DNA of 13,046 nt from an uncultured Capnocytophaga sp. GTDB lineage: Bacteria; Bacteroidota; Bacteroidia; Flavobacteriales; Flavobacteriaceae. A model generated the notes under the pieces. That model was not told where the DNA came from. It saw only the letters and a program-made list of their open reading frames with translations, and ran no database searches. This document shows positions 6,759-13,046 of the stretch, piece after piece. Each line of letters opens with the position of its first letter. Position 1 is the first letter of the stretch. The stretch spans positions 1 to 13,046 of the forward strand of contig NZ_CALHGG010000079.1 of the NCBI RefSeq assembly GCF_938029845.1, given 5' to 3'. A program made the translations under genes and the position numbers.

Positions 6759-7886
6759 TTGACTGATTTTTCTCAAATACGCCCTTTTCACGATAGTGAG
6801 GTGTCTGAGATATTGAATTATATCAAGGACAACCCCACCATACATCAATTACTGCAATTTGGCTTTCCCAAGCTTAGTGAGCAGGAGCAGATGAAGCTAT
6901 TTCTTTCGTGTAAAAAAATAAGAGATTTTCAGTCAAGGATCATGTATCCTATTATTAAGAGCGCTATTAATAAGAGTGTTACACAGCTTTCCGATGAAGG
7001 CTTTGAATACCTCAATCCTTCTCAGTCCTATTTATTTATTTCTAATCATAGAGATATCATACTAGACACCTCTTTTTTAAATGTGTTATTACATGAAAAA
7101 GGATTTAAGATGACTGCTTCAGCCATGGGAAGCAATTTGGTTAATACCCCTTTCCTACTAGCCTTTGCCAAGCTTAATCGCAATTTCATTATACACAGAG
7201 GATTATCACCAAGAGAAACTTTGCAGAAATCTCAATTAGTGTCCAAATTCATCGCTCGATGTGTGATTGAGAAGAATCGTTCTGTATGGATTGCACAGCG
7301 AGAAGGACGCACCAAGGATGGGGATGATCGTACCCAACAAGGTGTTATCAAGATGCTTTCCATGAATTGTCCAAATAACATGTCTCTGATGAACTATTTC
7401 AAACAGTTACATATAGTTCCTATGGCAATTTCATACGAGTTTGATCCTACTGATATCCTAAAGATTCCCGCTCTCCTGGCACAACATCATGGGGTGGAAT
7501 ATGTCAAAAAAGAAAATGAAGACTACAATAATATTGTACAAGGCCTTGTAGGACAGAAAGGCTGTGTGCATATCTCGGTAGGAAGACCCCTATATGAAGA
7601 ATTAGACGTTATCGCCGAGCAAGAAGAGCATACCAACCGACAGATACAAACACTCGTGGAGCTTATGGACAACAGGATCCATTCCCAGTATAAGCTATTT
7701 GCAAGTAATTATATAGCTTATGATTTGCTCAACGATATGGAAAGATTTTCTGACAAATATACAGAGAAAGAACTTAGACAATTTGAGAGACGATTAGAGA
7801 ATAGAAGTAATTCGGAAGGCAATATTTCTCGTAAAAAATTCTTAGAAATGTATGCCAATCCTGTCATTAATAAATTAAAATTATGA
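6759..7886 (+). CDS. Glycerol-phosphate / lysophosphatidate-type acyltransferase
   Basis: 375 residues from the TTG at 6759, which begins M-T-D-F-S-Q-I-R-P-F-H-D, the N-terminus expected for Bacteroidota relatives. There is no ATG in this part of the frame, and the TTG at 6720 overlaps the predicted promoter. The protein belongs to the PlsB/PlsC superfamily, which transfers acyl chains to glycerol 3-phosphate or 1-acylglycerol 3-phosphate at the membrane during phospholipid synthesis. Motif I is FISNHRDIILD at 93-103, motif II resembles NFIIHRG at 142-148, and motif III is REGRTKDG at 181-188. The spacing from His97 to Asp103 is HX5D rather than the usual HX4D. The C-terminal ~150 residues are outside the core domain. 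The stop overlaps the next ATG by four bases (ATGA), which suggests coupling. The exact acyl acceptor is not known. Confidence 0.88.
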   Translation: MTDFSQIRPFHDSEVSEILNYIKDNPTIHQLLQFGFPKLSEQEQMKLFLSCKKIRDFQSRIMYPIIKSAINKSVTQLSDEGFEYLNPSQSYLFISNHRDIILDTSFLNVLLHEKGFKMTASAMGSNLVNTPFLLAFAKLNRNFIIHRGLSPRETLQKSQLVSKFIARCVIEKNRSVWIAQREGRTKDGDDRTQQGVIKMLSMNCPNNMSLMNYFKQLHIVPMAISYEFDPTDILKIPALLAQHHGVEYVKKENEDYNNIVQGLVGQKGCVHISVGRPLYEELDVIAEQEEHTNRQIQTLVELMDNRIHSQYKLFASNYIAYDLLNDMERFSDKYTEKELRQFERRLENRSNSEGNISRKKFLEMYANPVINKLKL

Positions 7887-8911
7887 CTAATAGAACAAAA
7901 ATTCTCCTCATCTACACAGGAGGTACCATCGGGATGGTAAAGGATTATGAAACAGGAGTGTTACGCCCTTTCCGTTTTGAAAAAATCAAAGAGCGATTGC
8001 CTGAACTTTCTCAGTTAGATAGTGATATAAATCACGTCTCTTTTGATCCTCCCATTGACTCATCGGACATGAATATTTCCCATTGGGAAAGAATTGCCCA
8101 AAGTATTAAGGAGAATTATGACAGTTACGATGGCTTCGTTGTCCTTCACGGAAGTGATACCATGGGATATTCAGCCTCTGCACTGAGCTTTATGTTAGAA
8201 AACCTAGCCAAACCTGTAATCTTCACAGGTTCACAGCTTCCTATAGGAGACCTCAGAACCGATGCGAGAGAGAACCTAATCACTTCTATTCGTCTTGCTA
8301 GCTTGAAAGAAAACAACAAACCTATTATTCAAGAAGTATGCTTATATTTTGAATATAAGCTATACCGAGGAAATAGAACTACCAAGATTGATGCGGAGAA
8401 TTTCCAAGCATTTGACTCTCCAAACTATCACATATTAGCTGAAAGTGGTGTGCACTTAAAAATACATCATGAATACCTATATCAAAGAATACCTGAAGAG
8501 AAACTACAACTCTTTACTGAATTTGACCCCAATGTAGCTTTCTTGAAGATTTTCCCTAATATTACTCAACCTATATTAGAAGGCATTCTGAGTATTCCTT
8601 CTCTTAAAGGAGTCGTTATGGAAACTTTTGGTTCGGGGAATGCACCTACTGAGGATTGGTTCTTAGAAACCATAGAAAAAGCCATAAAAAGAGGAGTTAC
8701 TGTAGTCAATATTACACAATGTATGCGTGGATTTGTGCTTCCTAACAAATATGAAGCGGGTTCTCACTTTGAAAATATAGGGGTTATCAACGGAAAAGAC
8801 CTCACTAGTGAGGCTGCTATCACTAAATTGATGTATTTATTAGGAAAGAATCTAGATAACAAAACTCTGAAAATCAAATACGAAAAAGAAATACAAGGAG
8901 ATATATCATAA
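7883..8911 (+). CDS. ansA: Type I L-asparaginase (cytoplasmic)
   Basis: 342 residues, hydrolyses L-asparagine to aspartate and ammonia. No signal peptide, so the cytoplasmic type I form. The first catalytic motif TGGTIG is at 12-17 with nucleophile Thr15. The second, VVLHGSDTMGYSASAL at 87-102, holds the Ser91/Asp92 pair; Ser replaces the Thr found in many asparaginases. FTGSQLPIGDLRTDARENL at 114-132 and the Lys168 region (RTTKID) complete the active-site set. It overlaps the acyltransferase stop by four bases and is probably translated from the same transcript. No pathway link between the two genes is evident. The symbol rests on family resemblance. Confidence 0.94.
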   Translation: MTNRTKILLIYTGGTIGMVKDYETGVLRPFRFEKIKERLPELSQLDSDINHVSFDPPIDSSDMNISHWERIAQSIKENYDSYDGFVVLHGSDTMGYSASALSFMLENLAKPVIFTGSQLPIGDLRTDARENLITSIRLASLKENNKPIIQEVCLYFEYKLYRGNRTTKIDAENFQAFDSPNYHILAESGVHLKIHHEYLYQRIPEEKLQLFTEFDPNVAFLKIFPNITQPILEGILSIPSLKGVVMETFGSGNAPTEDWFLETIEKAIKRGVTVVNITQCMRGFVLPNKYEAGSHFENIGVINGKDLTSEAAITKLMYLLGKNLDNKTLKIKYEKEIQGDIS

Positions 8912-8928
8912 AATTTTACTAAAAAAGA

Positions 8929-8958
8929 TTGAGGTATCATTTTTTTATTGTAATTTAG
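8929..8958 (+). promoter_or_regulatory. Putative promoter of tRNA-Ser
   Basis: TTG (8929-8931) as -33 and TAATTTAG (8951-8958, 7 of 8 to TAnnTTTG) as -7 are separated by 19 bases, a typical spacing. Transcription would start near 8965, leaving about 18 bases before the mature tRNA. The element lies between the arms of an inverted repeat. Confidence 0.55.
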
Positions 8959-8976
8959 CGGCTTGTAAAATGATAC
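8934..8976. repeat. 10-bp inverted repeat flanking the tRNA-Ser promoter
   Basis: GTATCATTTT (8934-8943) and AAAATGATAC (8967-8976) are perfect reverse complements separated by 23 bases that contain the -7 box. With one G-U pair the arms extend by two bases. The element could be an operator, or a stem-loop ending the asparaginase transcript 23 bases after its stop, though no T-run follows the second arm. Confidence 0.6.
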
Positions 8977-8982
8977 TTATTT

Positions 8983-9070
8983 AGAGAGGTGTCCGAGTGG
9001 TCGAAGGAGCACGCCTGGAAAGTGTGTATACGCCAAAAGCGTATCGAGGGTTCGAATCCCTTCCTCTCTG
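8983..9070 (+). tRNA. tRNA-Ser (anticodon GGA)
   Basis: 88 bases. The acceptor AGAGAGG (8983-8989) pairs with CCTCTCT (9063-9069), discriminator G at 9070. The anticodon stem CACGC/GTGTG encloses the loop CTGGAAA with anticodon GGA at 9017-9019, reading UCC and UCU. The long variable arm (stem ATACGC/GCGTAT) is diagnostic of a class II serine tRNA. The T arm GAGGG-TTCGAAT-CCCTT is intact. CCA is not encoded and must be added by the nucleotidyltransferase. No terminator separates it from exbB, so read-through is possible. Confidence 0.97.
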
Positions 9071-9113
9071 CTTTATTTTATTAATTTAATATCCACCTAA
9101 AAAATTGAAAAAA

Positions 9114-9827
9114 ATGAAAAAAATGTATTCAAAGTTGGCCTTAGCCGCATTATTTTTTATAAATGTTGGTGCTACTTTTGCTCAAGAAGCAACTCAGAGA
9201 AGTGTAAATCAAAGTTTTAAAGAATACTTCATTAAGGGAGGCCCTGCCTATATGGCACCTATCCTCTTGTGTCTTATCATTGGACTTGCTGTGGCTATTG
9301 AGCGTATTATTTACCTAACTATGTCCACTACCAATACTAAAAAGTTATTGGAAAATGTAGAAGATGCTCTTAAGAATGGTGGTACAGAAGCAGCTAAAGA
9401 AGTATGTAGAAATACTGCAGGTCCTGTAGCTTCTATTTTCTATCAAGGACTTGATCGCGTAGATGAAGGTATTGATATCGTAGAAAAATCTGTTGTATCT
9501 TACGGAGGTGTACAAATGGGGCTTTTGGAAAAGAATGTATCTTGGATTTCCCTATTTATCTCTATCGCTCCGATGTTAGGGTTCATGGGAACAGTAATTG
9601 GTATGATTCAAGCATTTGAGAAAATCAGTTTAGCAGGTGGTTTGGATGCTTCTTTGATTGCTGGAGATATCCAAGTGGCGTTGCTTACTACTGTATTTGG
9701 ACTTATCGTTGCGATGATTCTTCAAGTATTCTATAACTATATTGTAGCTAAAGTGGATAGTATCGTAAATGATATGGAAGATGCTTCTATTTCACTTGTT
9801 GACCTATTGGTAGCTTACAAAAAATAA
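9114..9827 (+). CDS. exbB: MotA/TolQ/ExbB proton-channel family protein, ExbB-like
   Basis: 237 residues from the ATG at 9114. An in-frame TTG at 9105 would add three residues and an ATG at 9123 would remove three. The N-terminus (1-23) is a Lys-rich start plus hydrophobic stretch ending TFA-Q, like a signal peptide or first anchor. Helices follow at about 45-68 (PAYMAPILLCLIIG), 142-167 (WISLFISIAPMLGFMGTVIGMI) and 187-212 (QVALLTTVFGLIVAMIL). The last two carry the family's proton-pathway pattern (P-M-L-G-x-x-G-T and the T-T-x-x-G-L segment). With ExbD it forms a proton-driven motor in the inner membrane that usually powers TonB-dependent outer-membrane transport. First gene of a four-gene operon behind tRNA-Ser. 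Confidence 0.93.
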   Translation: MKKMYSKLALAALFFINVGATFAQEATQRSVNQSFKEYFIKGGPAYMAPILLCLIIGLAVAIERIIYLTMSTTNTKKLLENVEDALKNGGTEAAKEVCRNTAGPVASIFYQGLDRVDEGIDIVEKSVVSYGGVQMGLLEKNVSWISLFISIAPMLGFMGTVIGMIQAFEKISLAGGLDASLIAGDIQVALLTTVFGLIVAMILQVFYNYIVAKVDSIVNDMEDASISLVDLLVAYKK

Positions 9828-9852
9828 TTACTAACCCTTAAAATCTCTATCC

Positions 9853-10251
9853 ATGCACAAAATATCAAGATTAATAGCGCTTATTTTGGGCGTTATAGGA
9901 CTTGTTCTTTGCGGTTGGCTTATGGTTAGTTCCGATGAGACCAAGAACAGCATTGACAATTTCCCTATGGTAGGTATGTTCGGCGTAGCTTATTTGCTAT
10001 TGGTCATTGGATTAGTAGTAGTTATTTCTTCTGCTGTAAAGAACATATTATCCTCACCTAAATCAATTAAAAAGACCTTACTCTATGCAGGAGCTTTTTT
10101 AGGAGTAATTATTATATCCTACCCTCTTTCCTATGTATTGTTTGGTTCAGACAGTAACTACCAATGGATAAGTGCTGGTATTATGGCCACTTATCTGCTC
10201 ATACTCATCTCGTTAGTGTCTGTAGTTTTCTCAGTTATTAAAAGAACTTAA
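9853..10251 (+). CDS. Four-helix membrane protein of unknown function within the exbB-exbD operon
   Basis: 132 residues with four predicted transmembrane helices at about 7-26, 40-61, 74-96 and 105-127, short loops, and a Lys-rich stretch at 63-74 between helices 2 and 3. No catalytic motif was recognised. The only acidic cluster is the first extramembrane loop (SSDETKNSIDN, 26-36). It starts 25 bases after exbB and ends three bases before exbD, so it is almost certainly co-transcribed. I recall similar small membrane proteins in this position in other Flavobacteriia, always annotated as hypothetical. The context suggests an accessory subunit or assembly factor of the ExbB/ExbD complex. That role is inferred. 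Confidence 0.88.
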   Translation: MHKISRLIALILGVIGLVLCGWLMVSSDETKNSIDNFPMVGMFGVAYLLLVIGLVVVISSAVKNILSSPKSIKKTLLYAGAFLGVIIISYPLSYVLFGSDSNYQWISAGIMATYLLILISLVSVVFSVIKRT

Positions 10252-10254
10252 AAA

Positions 10255-10881
10255 ATGGCAAGACGTTCAGTACCCGAAGTAAATGCCGGATCTATGGCGG
10301 ATATAGCATTCCTTTTGCTTATATTCTTCCTTGTAACGACCGACATCACATCCAATGCGGGAATAGCTGCAAAATTACCGCCTAAAGTTCCCAAACAAGA
10401 ACAACAAGAGCCTCCTATCAACGAACGTAATTTGTTCGTAGTATTAGTCAACAAAAATAATCAACTTCTCGTAGAGGATCAAATATTAGATATAAAGAAC
10501 CTTAGACAAAAAGCAGTTGAATTTTTGGACAACGGAGGTGGAAAAGCCGAAGAGGCTTGTAGCTATTGCCAAGGCAAACATGACCCTGCTTCATCAGACA
10601 ATCCTAATAAAGCGGTTATCTCCTTACAAAATGACCGAGAAACCAATTACGAGACTTATATCGCTGTACAAAATGAACTAGTAGCAGCCTACAATGAGTT
10701 ACGTGAAAGAGAGCGACTAAGATTGTTCCCCAATGAAGTTACTTACACAGAGATGGATGCAGAATTCAATGCTGCAAAAACCCCTGAAAAGAGAAAAAAT
10801 GAACTAAGACCAAAGTTGGAAAAATTACAAGAATTATTTCCTAGAAAATTGGTGGAAGCAAGTGTAAAAAAAGATAAATAA
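10255..10881 (+). CDS. exbD: ExbD/TolR family biopolymer transport protein, first copy, with extended periplasmic region
   Basis: 208 residues. A short cytoplasmic N-terminus is followed by one transmembrane helix at about 13-30 (GSMADIAFLLLIFFLVTT) that holds the conserved proton-carrying Asp16. The periplasmic part (31-208) is longer than in E. coli ExbD (141 residues in total). It contains an ExbD-like fold start (NLFVVLVNKNNQLLVEDQ), an insertion with a CxxC pair at Cys102/Cys105 (ACSYCQGKHDPASSDNP), the AVISLQNDRETNYETYIAVQNELVAAYNEL segment that resembles the second half of ExbD, and a charged helical tail (160-208). It starts three bases after the preceding gene. Probably works with ExbB and the second ExbD. 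Confidence 0.92.
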   Translation: MARRSVPEVNAGSMADIAFLLLIFFLVTTDITSNAGIAAKLPPKVPKQEQQEPPINERNLFVVLVNKNNQLLVEDQILDIKNLRQKAVEFLDNGGGKAEEACSYCQGKHDPASSDNPNKAVISLQNDRETNYETYIAVQNELVAAYNELRERERLRLFPNEVTYTEMDAEFNAAKTPEKRKNELRPKLEKLQELFPRKLVEASVKKDK

Positions 10882-10890
10882 TTTAGAATT

Positions 10891-11373
10891 ATGGCAAAGT
10901 TCAATAAGAAAAAAAGTGATGAGGTACCTCCTATCTCAACTGCATCTCTGCCTGATATTATCTTCATGCTTTTGTTCTTTTTTATGACTGTTACCCAAAC
11001 TAAAGATGGGGAAATAAAAGTAGCCAATGACATTCCATCGGCTAATCAAGTACAAAAATTGGATAAGAAAGACCCTGTTATATATGTATATGCAGGAGAG
11101 CCTTTACAAAGATATCAAGATAAGTTTGGAAAAAATGCAAAACTTCAGATTAATGATGTGTTTGTAGATGTAGATCAGGTAGGTACCCCTATCCTTAAAT
11201 ACAAAGAAGGGCTACAAGAAAGATACAAAGAAGTATTTATCACCTCCTTAAAGATTGATAAGCATACCAAAATGGGAATCATTGGAGACTTGAAAGAACA
11301 GTTGAGAGAGATTAATGCTTTGAAAATTAATTACATAACTAAAGAAGGAAAACCTGCTGTGTTAGGTGATTAA
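10891..11373 (+). CDS. exbD: ExbD/TolR family biopolymer transport protein, second copy
   Basis: 160 residues. A Lys-rich cytoplasmic start (AKFNKKKSDEVPPIS) leads into a transmembrane helix at about 20-38 (LPDIIFMLLFFFMTVTQ) with the conserved Asp22. The periplasmic domain includes PVIYVYAGEP, a variable middle with many charged residues, and a C-terminal segment FITSLKIDKHTKMGIIGDLKEQLREINALKINYI that matches the last helix and strand of the ExbD/TolR fold. It is clearly diverged from the first copy and has no CxxC, so the two may form a mixed ExbD dimer inside the ExbB pentamer. It starts nine bases after the first copy and is the last gene before a terminator. Confidence 0.92.
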   Translation: MAKFNKKKSDEVPPISTASLPDIIFMLLFFFMTVTQTKDGEIKVANDIPSANQVQKLDKKDPVIYVYAGEPLQRYQDKFGKNAKLQINDVFVDVDQVGTPILKYKEGLQERYKEVFITSLKIDKHTKMGIIGDLKEQLREINALKINYITKEGKPAVLGD

Positions 11374-11422
11374 TCAAACTTTAGAAAATTGTAGTTTTTA
11401 TAGTTTATATTATTTTTATAAG

Positions 11423-11454
11423 AATCCGTGAAATATATATTTTACGGATTTTTT
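11423..11454 (+). terminator. Rho-independent terminator of the exbB-exbD operon
   Basis: AATCCGTGAAAT (11423-11434) pairs with ATTTTACGGATT (11439-11450), a 12-bp stem with one G-U pair, around the loop ATAT. A run of six T (11449-11454) follows. It is placed about 50 bases after the second exbD stop. Confidence 0.88.
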
Positions 11455-11495
11455 CATAGATACTTCTTTGGTGAAATTTTATACCCGATTTGACA

Positions 11496-12713
11496 ATGAA
11501 AATTCTTCATACTGCTGACTGGCACTTAGGAAAAAAATTAGATCGCTTCTCCCGCATAGAAGAGCAGCGATCTGTAATGGAAGAAATCGTACAAATAGCT
11601 GATAAACAAAAGGTAGATGTGGTAATTATCGCTGGAGATCTTTTTGATAATTTCACCCCCAATACTGATGCTATCGAACTATTCTACAAGACTGTCAAGA
11701 GGCTTTCCCTAGGGGGGTATCGCCCTGTGATTGCTATCTCTGGTAATCACGATGCTCCTAAGCTCATTGATGCCCCTGATCCCTTAGCTCGTGAATGTGG
11801 TATCTTTCTCATAGGTCAGCCTTATGCTGTGGTCACTCCTTTGGAAACAGAAAATTTCAAGATTACTCATTCTTCAGAAGGTTTTATAGAGATAAAACTA
11901 TCTTCCTATCCCTACCCCCTGAGAATTATCCATACAGCCTATGCCAATGAACCACGCCTTAGACAAGAGTTAGAAGGAGACAAACAGCTTTCTATCAATC
12001 AATTTCTATCCAACAAATGGCAAGCGCTTGCAGAGCGTTACTGTGATAGCAAAGGAGTAAATATCCTTACTGCTCATCTGTTCATGAATCCTAAGAATGG
12101 GGAATCCTTAGAGGAACCCGAAGGAGAACGCCCTATAAGAATCGGAAATGCAGACATGATCTACACCGATGCCATTCCTCCACAGATACAATACACCGCC
12201 TTAGGACACTTACACGGATTCAAAAATATCGGTAGCGAGGAAAAGCCTATTGTATATGCCTCCTCTCCCCTATGTTATAGTTTCAGTGAAGCTGGACAAC
12301 AAAAATATGTGGCCATCATAGAGGCGGAGCCTAACAAGGCGATAAGCCTTAACAAAATACCCCTTACCCAAGGCAAACCGTTGGTCAGAAAACAATTTGC
12401 CTCTATAGAGGAAGCAACCAAATGGCTCAGAGAGAATCCCAATACTTGGGTAGAACTTACCCTTGAACTGAAAGAATACTTAAGGGCTGAAGATAGAAAA
12501 TTAATATACAATACCCATGAGGGAATTGTCTTTCTCATTCCTAAACTACTACTTACTGCAGAGCATACCTCATCTACTGAATTATCACTGCAAGATATTA
12601 ATTTTGAGAATATTACTCCCCTATTTGAAAGTTATTTCAAATATAAAAATGGCGGCATAGCCCCTAATCAGGAGATTTTAGATTTGTTCAACGAAGCTAT
12701 CAATATAGAATAA
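11496..12713 (+). CDS. sbcD: Exonuclease subunit SbcD
   Basis: 405 residues from the ATG at 11496; an in-frame TTG six bases earlier is less likely. Mre11-like nuclease subunit of the SbcCD complex, which cuts hairpins and processes blocked DNA ends. The calcineurin-like phosphoesterase motifs are in order: DWHLG (Asp8, His10), GDLFD (Asp48), SGNHD (Asn84, His85), LTAHLF (His194) and ALGHLHGF (His238, His240), which together bind two metal ions. ASSPLCYSFSE at 255-265 is the usual post-core family segment. A C-terminal capping and SbcC-binding region follows to residue 405. The stop overlaps the sbcC start by one base (TAATG), so the subunits are coupled. No clear TAnnTTTG promoter was found in 11455-11495. 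Confidence 0.96.
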   Translation: MKILHTADWHLGKKLDRFSRIEEQRSVMEEIVQIADKQKVDVVIIAGDLFDNFTPNTDAIELFYKTVKRLSLGGYRPVIAISGNHDAPKLIDAPDPLARECGIFLIGQPYAVVTPLETENFKITHSSEGFIEIKLSSYPYPLRIIHTAYANEPRLRQELEGDKQLSINQFLSNKWQALAERYCDSKGVNILTAHLFMNPKNGESLEEPEGERPIRIGNADMIYTDAIPPQIQYTALGHLHGFKNIGSEEKPIVYASSPLCYSFSEAGQQKYVAIIEAEPNKAISLNKIPLTQGKPLVRKQFASIEEATKWLRENPNTWVELTLELKEYLRAEDRKLIYNTHEGIVFLIPKLLLTAEHTSSTELSLQDINFENITPLFESYFKYKNGGIAPNQEILDLFNEAINIE

Positions 12714-13046
12714 TGCTACCCTTATATCTCACTATCGAAGGAATCTATTCCTACCAAGAAAGACAACATATTGACTTCACAAGCCTTACCAGTGCTGGAT
12801 TATTTGGTATCTTTGGCGCAGTAGGTGCTGGGAAATCCTCTATTTTGGAGGCTATTACCTATGCCCTATATGGAGAAACCGAACGCCTGAACAAGGCTGA
12901 CAAAAGGGGGTACAACATGATGAATCTCAAGTCCAACCATATCTATATAGAGTTTGAGTTTCTCAACTTTGAGAACCGGCAGTTACGGGTAGTTAGAGAA
13001 TTCAAGCGCAACTCTAAGAAATTCGAGGATGTAAAAACCCCTACCG
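12713..13046 (+). CDS. sbcC: Exonuclease subunit SbcC, N-terminal part (truncated by window end)
   Basis: The first 111 codons of a frame that stays open to the window edge. It begins M-L-P-L-Y-L-T-I-E-G, matching the start of Rad50/SbcC ATPases, followed by a P-loop GAVGAGKSS at residues 35-43 and ILEAITYALYGET just after it, as in SMC-like ATPases. ATP-driven opening and closing of the SbcC head controls the SbcD nuclease. The coiled coils, zinc hook, Walker B and signature motif lie beyond the window. The ATG shares its A with the sbcD stop. Confidence 0.93.
   Translation, partial: MLPLYLTIEGIYSYQERQHIDFTSLTSAGLFGIFGAVGAGKSSILEAITYALYGETERLNKADKRGYNMMNLKSNHIYIEFEFLNFENRQLRVVREFKRNSKKFEDVKTPT

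Noticed and set aside
12275..12538. Minus-strand open frame of 87 codons inside sbcD
   Set aside because: Fully inside sbcD, with no family resemblance and no promoter.
1..13046. CRISPR array, insertion sequence, prophage, toxin-antitoxin or defence island
   Set aside because: No regularly spaced repeats, transposase, integrase or terminal inverted repeats were seen. Every large frame is a recognisable core gene or a conserved operon member.

Overview
The window looks like a chromosomal segment of a Flavobacteriia member (phylum Bacteroidota), possibly Capnocytophaga or a close relative; the genus is a guess. The sequence is AT-rich. Several genes are preceded by the Bacteroidota -7 element TAnnTTTG rather than a sigma70 -10, and start codons lack Shine-Dalgarno sequences. 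The gene content also fits: a DNA-binding HU-like/SPOR membrane protein, a Bacteroidota-type DnaA, and an ExbB - small membrane protein - ExbD - ExbD cluster behind tRNA-Ser. I see no transposase, integrase, phage gene, CRISPR array or compositional island. This is core genome.

Layout. 1-1193 (+): membrane protein with HU/CCDC81-like DNA-binding domains and a SPOR domain. It converges on dnaA (1260-2696, -) with a shared bidirectional terminator between them. 2697-2852: divergent, A-tract-rich spacer carrying the probable dnaA promoter. 2853-4711 (+): hotdog thioesterase, a conserved protein of unknown function, and rsmI (16S rRNA C1402 ribose methyltransferase) overlapping it by one base. 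4771-5784 (-): class I fructose-1,6-bisphosphatase with its own terminator. 5928-8911 (+): tatD nuclease, then a promoter and a two-gene overlap of an acyltransferase and a type I L-asparaginase. 8983-9070 (+): tRNA-Ser(GGA). 9114-11373 (+): exbB, a four-helix membrane protein, exbD and a second exbD, closed by a terminator. 11496 to the end (+): sbcD and the start of sbcC, which runs off the window.

How the genes work together. Three groups concern DNA or envelope upkeep: replication initiation (DnaA), a candidate DNA-to-peptidoglycan linker (HU-TM-SPOR), and DNA end or hairpin processing (SbcCD, with TatD a possible 3' exonuclease). The ExbB/ExbD set should form a proton-driven inner-membrane motor that energises outer-membrane transport. 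No TonB gene lies next to it in the window. The rest is housekeeping: gluconeogenesis, phospholipid synthesis, asparagine breakdown, rRNA modification and a tRNA.

I found no clearly new system. The items most worth a second look are the HU-TM-SPOR protein beside dnaA, a perfect 20-bp palindrome inside the first codons of dnaA, an Asp-to-Asn change in the DnaA Walker B motif, the unnamed membrane protein embedded between exbB and exbD, a CxxC motif in the periplasmic part of the first ExbD, and inverted repeats around two putative promoters.
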